From Ooceraea biroi (taxonomy: Eukaryota > Arthropoda > Insecta > Hymenoptera > Formicidae), in assembly GCF_003672135.1 (NCBI RefSeq), contig NC_039519.1, positions 2,914,001 to 2,978,000 on the forward strand: 64,000 nucleotides of DNA, written 5' to 3'. Below the pieces are notes generated by a model that worked only from the letters and a program-made list of their open reading frames with translations, did not search any database and was not told where the DNA came from. Made by a program: the position numbers and the translations under genes. Positions 58,301 to 64,000 of this stretch are shown here, piece by piece. Each line of letters opens with the position of its first letter. Position 1 is the stretch's first letter.

Positions 58301-61300
58301 TAAGAGTTCCTTGATTTTTTCTTTCTCGTGACTTTCTCTGTATCAGCTCCATATCGTTCTTGCCTTTCATTAATCCAGCTTTGTTCGAGAAGAAAAAGAT
58401 GTAGATAATATCACGGTCCCCATTCTTGTGCCCCGCTAATTTTCCATATTTTATACTCGGTCTCGGGCATACTCTATAATTCTCTCTCTCTCTCTCTCTC
58501 TTTCTCTCCCTGGGAGCCACGACACACTGTTACGAACCATCGCTTTACATCATTGCTCACGATGCACCGCGGCGCATCCCTTTCAACGGATGTCGCACGT
58601 AATTGACTCGGGAGCAATCGATGCCGTTCGATTCTCATAACTTACCCCATATCGCCGGCGCATTACCCCGCCCTGTAGCCGAAGGCGGCTCGTGGAGACG
58701 GCCAGAGGGGGTTTGCAATATCTTTGCGTTTCCTTCATTCCTAAGGTCTCGGCCTGCACGAGCGTGCCGGGTTCGAGGTTTTCGCCGGCGCAGCAAGTAA
58801 AGACGTTTATCATTGTCGACGCCTTTCGTCGTCCGACGTCGCTCCCGGTTATTACGGGTTATGAGCGTCGTAGGGGGTGCGCCGTGCCGGTCGATATAAA
58901 GGGAGAAAGTGATGACCTCGACGCGCGCACGCTGGAAAAAGCTTCATAAAGTAAATTACTATGTGCCGCACGTACATCTTATGAGGATTAAGGAGGGATG
59001 TATCGAAGGAGACACGATGCCGTCGAGGTCGACCTCGTGGATTTTTCGTCCTGCTCCCTTCCTTTCCCGTGCCGGGAACGACGTTTCAGCCGAGGTGGCT
59101 GAAAATCACGGCGCTCACCCCGTCGCGAAGGGCGAGCCGGACGACGGACGGGGCTGAACAAACGGGAAGACTCGTATGGATTACAACGTTAAGCGTGTAA
59201 TAAGTTCGGTGCCGGGTTTCATTGGATTTTTTCTCGCGCGAGACGCGTGGGGCTCCTTACGAGAGGGTGGTTATATTCGTTCGCCGCAGATATTTGTCCG
59301 CGGCGCCGTATACAGGATGTATTTTTCGCGCGTTATGCTTAACTAGAGCAGAGGCTAGGAGGAAGGCGGAGACGAAGGTCGGGATGAGTGAAAGTAATAA
59401 TAATTTTAGGGTGGCCGAGGCGCGGGAGCGCAAGGCAACGGGTATTTAAAGTAATCGCAGCCGTCTTTCTGTATTCTATGCAATATATTACTTTAAAAAG
59501 CGAATAAATGTTTCTGTACGCGATTATTCTTCACCGGTCTTCTCGGTAGCTGTAGCTTTGAAGCGGACGCAAGTTTTATTAGTTTCTATACAGATGCGCC
59601 CCTGCAGGGGAAGCACAACCGTGATAAACGAAGTAGAGTTTCATTTATAAGTTCTGTCTGTTATAAATATCGTTACCGGCTTTATGCTCGCGACGACGAG
59701 CGAAGCTTGAGAATATAACTGGCGGTGGTAGTCAATGAGACATTGTGTTTGTCTTTGAGCGAGGCTAATTTAAGTATCGAACATCTTATGAGATACGATT
59801 GATAATACTATTGGAATTACTAAAGTTCAATATCCGTCAAATATAATCGGAGCAATATATTGTCTTCTTTCTAGTGTCATCTTTTGTTGCTAAACAATAA
59901 TAAAACTGATATTAACAAATGCATGCTCTGATAAAAATTGGGAATACTAATAAAAACTGGATGGACGGGTGGGTACATATTGATAAAAGTTGTAAATTCA
60001 TTTATAAATAAGCAGGTTTATTGTTAATAAATAATATATGAATACAATAGATGAATACAATAGATCCATATACAATAGAATATAATAAATGAATACCACA
60101 ATAAATAATAACCTTTTATTTTATCGTCAAGAGAACCGTTGTATGAAGTCTCTCTTTCTTCCCTGCTATATGAATTTTCATGTATACATTCGGATTACCC
60201 TAATAAGTATTCCGATATTCTATCGTGTCTCAGTTTGTAATGCGGCGTCGCGTCGTGAGTAGACTTGAGCTTTTCATAAGACATAATTAATCGCAAATAC
60301 GAGAAGGGTTTGCACAAACGAAGTAAGGGCGACAGCGGTGGAAGAACTAAAGACAACGACAAATATTGACGGAAAAGGAAAGATCGGACCGGAATACTCG
60401 CGGTGGTGTGCGCGCGCGTGTATACGTGTATATATCTGTATATAGATGTGTGTATGTGTGAGCAGTTTTAATATTAAAACTGGACCTTTCTCTCTTTCTT
60501 CTTTGACATCTGCCGGAGCTCCTTCTTGTCTATATACCCTCCCATTGAATTCGCGTATTCAATATTCTCGCAAATGATTCCCCCTCAAAAAACTTTTAAT
60601 GAAACTTTTAATTACTAAGATCGGTACTAATATCGCGCCCCTCTGATACGTATAAAATGATAGCGGATTATGATAAAGCACTCCCGTCTCGATTATTGAT
60701 TGCTATAACTAATGTCATAACTTTATATATATATTACATAGCAAACAGATATTATTGTTCATAAGCTGATTTTTAAAGTTGAATGGCTTGAATCCTGAAT
60801 TAATAATTTTGCTGCTCTTCAAGTAGTGTGACATCATATGATTCTATATATACTTGCTTAATAAATTTCAACTGAACCAAATTAAATATTTAAAGTATCC
60901 TCTCTTTATAATCCTCGTGGAAGAGAAAATTCTTTAGTTAATTTAGTTAATTCCATCCTTTATTCTCAATACTTGTCCCATATCCGTGCAAGAGATTGCT
61001 TTTAGCTTTATCTATTATTTATTAATCTGCACCTTTATCTGCAGGTTAATAATGCAATACAGATTCGAGATAATAGCCAAGTTGGAAAAACCACAAAATC
61101 GCCGAAATCTTCGTAGAAGTAATTGCATGAACGCCAAGGTGAAATTTCTCACGAGCCGCGCTGATATTGGCTGTAACTTTTTTAAGGTTCCACTAAAATT
61201 CAAAGTATTTTTATTATGATTAATTTACTTAGCTCACGGAGAGTGCGTTAAAAAATTTATAACCGATATCAACCACAAGTAGTTCATCAAAAGTTTAGCT

Positions 61301-64000
61301 GGCAAAACGGCATTCTTTATTTCGAGCCTTTTCTCTCTTGAAATTTCAAAGGACGGTTTCCAAGCATATTTCCCTGGATCTGTCCCGCAGTGTCCACACG
61401 ATCGAGCGTAAACATCGCTGTTACGTAGCTTTCCGCAAAATGCTTCTTGCTTGTCCCATGGGTTCTGATTTCAGGCTCGACTTGAACAAGAAGTTAACAG
61501 GGAAAAAAGCGATCTTTTTTACCGTTTTATTTTATGTCATTTCCGTAAATGATGCACGATGGGAGCTGCGCGCAGACCAAAGTTTCGCAAAGCGGACACA
61601 CATAACGTCCGCGAACAAATCGATCGATAACTAATATTTTTCGCAATTTTAGGTGTGCTCGCTTGCGCGTCGTACGCGGAGGTGCGATAGCTGTCGACCA
61701 TATAAAATCCGACTAGCGTTGCTGCGTTATCACGGAATTATCACGAGAGGTGTGGTTAATTAAGTAACTTCGTTGAAGTTCGCGTATTTTAATAATTTAA
61801 ACCGGCATTCAATAGAGCCGCCGCGCAATAATAAGCACGCTTACAGCGCGGCGCATTCGCGTTCCGGTTGATGACGGATCTCGTGCTCACACGCGAGGCA
61901 ACTAAATTGCCCAAAGTTACTGCGAATTTCACGCCCCGGTGTAAAGCAGCTCGGAAGGAAAATTAAAGAGGATGCGACTGTGTGCCGGGGCGAAACACGC
62001 AAGAAGCGGACGAAGAAAACGTAGCGCTGTAATTTCGCGCTTCGTAAGCCCACTAGACAGACCACAACGCGCTCGCACGACTCGACGTCGGACTCGGTAA
62101 AAACCGGTTTAGTAACCGAGGTTTAATTGTCTGTCTTCGAAAGGTTAATAGTTCTCTCTCTCTCTCTCTCTCTCTCCCTCATTCCTGCTTAATCGGATAA
62201 CAAAGAAATTAATTGTAAATCGCGGCATAATGCAATTTCTTTTTTACCCAGGTGCATGACGAGAATTGAATGGCTAGTATTAATGACTGAAACACTGAAG
62301 TAATCACTAATGAAATTCTGCTGATTCTTAATTGTTAAAAGAGCTTTGTTATACAGACAAAAAGGCTAATTATACTGCCAATGCTGAGTTCTTTCGCGGT
62401 GTATTGCTTTCGCTGTGATTTGCTTTGCGGTGTATTGCGTTCACGATATATTGCTTTTGAGGTATGTTGCTTTTGGGGTGTGTATGTTGCTTTCAAGATG
62501 CGTTGCTTTCCCGCGTGACTTCCTATGGGATTTTTTCGCTGTATGTTGCTTTTACTCTTGTGTTACTTTTGCTGTATGTTACTTTTGCTGCGTGTTGCTT
62601 TTGCGTTGTGTTACCTTCACGTTGCGTCATGTTGCTCTTCCGCTTTAGGTCCTATACGATGGAGTTGTTTCGCGATGTTAAATGAGAAATTATTAAAATA
62701 CTAATTCTTCTCTCTGTGGACGTCGGCCGCGTGTGTACTTCCGGAAGATTATAACTCGTTTAGTTCAAGTCGTGGACTCACAAAGGAACGCGGCAGGGAA
62801 AGAGTTTCTGGTACGTGAAACAACGTTAATCAGGGCACTTCGTCAGGACATTTCTTGGAGGTTCTTGTCGAGTCTTCCAAATGTTTACGCAGCGCCGAGG
62901 CGAGCAACGCGCGGCGCGAAGACGACTGCGTCCTATGCACACGCTTTAAATGCGAGAATGTTTCTCGCACAAGTCAGAAGCCGGAGAGACATCACTATTA
63001 AACCCTCTGCCCGAGCTAGACAAAAATGTATACGCGCGCTCGGCTTGCTCTTGTTAAGCGTGCAATAGGCAGCCCGGGGACGCTTAGTCGCATGGGGCAA
63101 CAAAACACACGGGAACTTCTGGGGAACTTCCGACCGTGGCTTGAAATCTTGTTAAATAATTTAGCTCTTTTGTGTGTACCCTCCGCCAGGTTCTTCCACA
63201 GGGCTGCTGTATGCTCTCTAAATGTAAAATACGTATGACTAAGCTCTTTATTATGACTTGATATCCCATTCGCTGAAAGCGCTCCTGCAATTGAGATTAA
63301 TGATCCCTCTGTATCATGGGCTCTCTTTGCTCCTTTGTCTTGTCGCGTTCACGTTGTCGTCAAAACTGTTACGCTGCTGGAAAAGTCCGTGCAGTTTTGG
63401 CACAGAGAGGCATTTCTGCATGTACTTGTTGTGTAGTACCTAGTTGGGTAATATACTCTGAAATATACATTGGACTTCATCGATTACCGATTCTTGAAAT
63501 ATATTTATTTTTATCAACTTATTTTTCAAACTGAGGTGGATTCCTCCGAGTTCCATTGTTAATCAAAATTAAGGGTGAAACCGTTTCCTAAATCCAACGT
63601 ACCTTCGTACCTTCGTTCTTGCATTAACTCGAGCCGTAGGTAGTCGTCGTAAAGTATCGACGTTATATCGAGACGCCTCAGTCCCGACTTATCGTCGGTT
63701 GTATTTTTCCTGCGATGCGCAACGGTCCTCCACACCGTTTCTAAAGCACAATGTTTTATCGCCGCCTACGTTTTATTACTAGCACGGCGCGTAATATGAT
63801 TGCGCGTACCGCAACGCTTCGTAAAGCGCGATATTTTATAGCTTGCATACTCCTCCTCTTTCTTCTTTTTACTGCCCGATGCAGTAATAAGTTGATCAAT
63901 GTTGAAGAGACTTCTCGAATGAGACCATTACGATTTCAGAGATGACAATCTCCGAAACCGCGCGCAGCGTGTTCCATTCTCCGCACAACCGGATGTATAG
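55362..64000. other. Gene-poor region upstream of the GPCR gene
   Basis: 8.6 kb with no gene I can support on either strand. It should contain the GPCR promoter and possibly untranslated exons near 55362-56200. Open frames of 60-155 codons occur in GC-richer patches (55500-55960, 58580-59160, 62730-63070) but have no motifs and overlap in several frames. CT microsatellites at 58480-58504 and 62153-62176; a CA/GT-type run at about 60400-60460; a degenerate tandem repeat at 62395-62640. Confidence 0.5.
62395..62640 (+). repeat. Degenerate tandem repeat, unit about 15-20 bp (TGTTGCTTTTG-like)
   Basis: The motif TTGCTTT or TTACTTT preceded by GTGT, GTAT or GCG and followed by GCTGTAT-like bases recurs about a dozen times between 62403 and 62635 with variable spacing. 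It keeps several frames open on the plus strand, which explains the two overlapping frames there. Confidence 0.7.

Noticed and set aside
58761..58795. GGGTTCGAGG segment resembling a tRNA T-arm
   Set aside because: No matching acceptor stem, D-arm or anticodon arm at the right spacing.
62733..63068. 111-codon plus-strand open frame
   Set aside because: No homology-like features, no conserved motif and no splice context; within a gene-poor region.

Overview
The window looks like nuclear DNA of a hymenopteran insect, most likely an ant. Genes are multi-exon with GT-AG introns, noncoding DNA is AT-rich, and the space between genes carries many small inverted-repeat transposons. The set of genes (Dnmt1, an oxytocin/vasopressin-type receptor, D-aspartate oxidase, MOF) fits ants, but the species call is an inference from the sequence alone. 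No bacterial operons, CRISPR arrays, rRNA or convincing tRNA genes were seen.

Layout. 1-4708 (+): 3' two-thirds of Dnmt1, entering the window from the left. 5872-7916 (+): PGM3 (phosphoacetylglucosamine mutase). 8786-19019 (-): glycine/tyrosine-rich RRM protein with a 5.7-kb last intron that holds an internally deleted Tc1/mariner-like element. 19.2-24.7 kb: transposon graveyard with an inverted duplication, several hairpin MITEs, a hAT-like element with a smaller element nested in it, and a TTAA-flanked MITE with a poly(A) insertion on its edge. 25217-27427 (+): mof/KAT8. 28043-29842 (-): D-aspartate oxidase ending in SKL. 31562-42912 (-): an 18-exon gene for a 2801-residue SR-, Lys- and acid-rich nuclear-type protein, with a Penelope-like inverted element in one intron. 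44155-45741 (+): RGP1. 46498-46916 (-): last exon of a Mesp/sage-type bHLH factor. 48.5-51.3 kb: two weaker gene candidates. 52518-55361 (-): inotocin-receptor-like GPCR. 55.4-64 kb: no gene I can support.

Exon models were built by hand from splice signals, reading phase and known family sequences. Summed exon lengths are multiples of three for Dnmt1, PGM3, mof, D-aspartate oxidase, the 2801-residue gene, RGP1 and the GPCR. The one exception is the RRM gene, where one extra G in a run of eleven breaks the frame.

The genes are ordinary single-copy eukaryotic neighbours and do not form a pathway. Two touch chromatin (Dnmt1 methylates CpG; MOF acetylates H4K16), two are probable RNA-processing proteins, and the rest serve amino-sugar synthesis, peroxisomal D-amino-acid oxidation, Rab6 activation and neuropeptide signalling. 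The most unusual items are the Penelope-like element with paired hammerhead-ribozyme-like cores, the nested transposon cluster, the G11 frameshift and the very large unrecognised protein.
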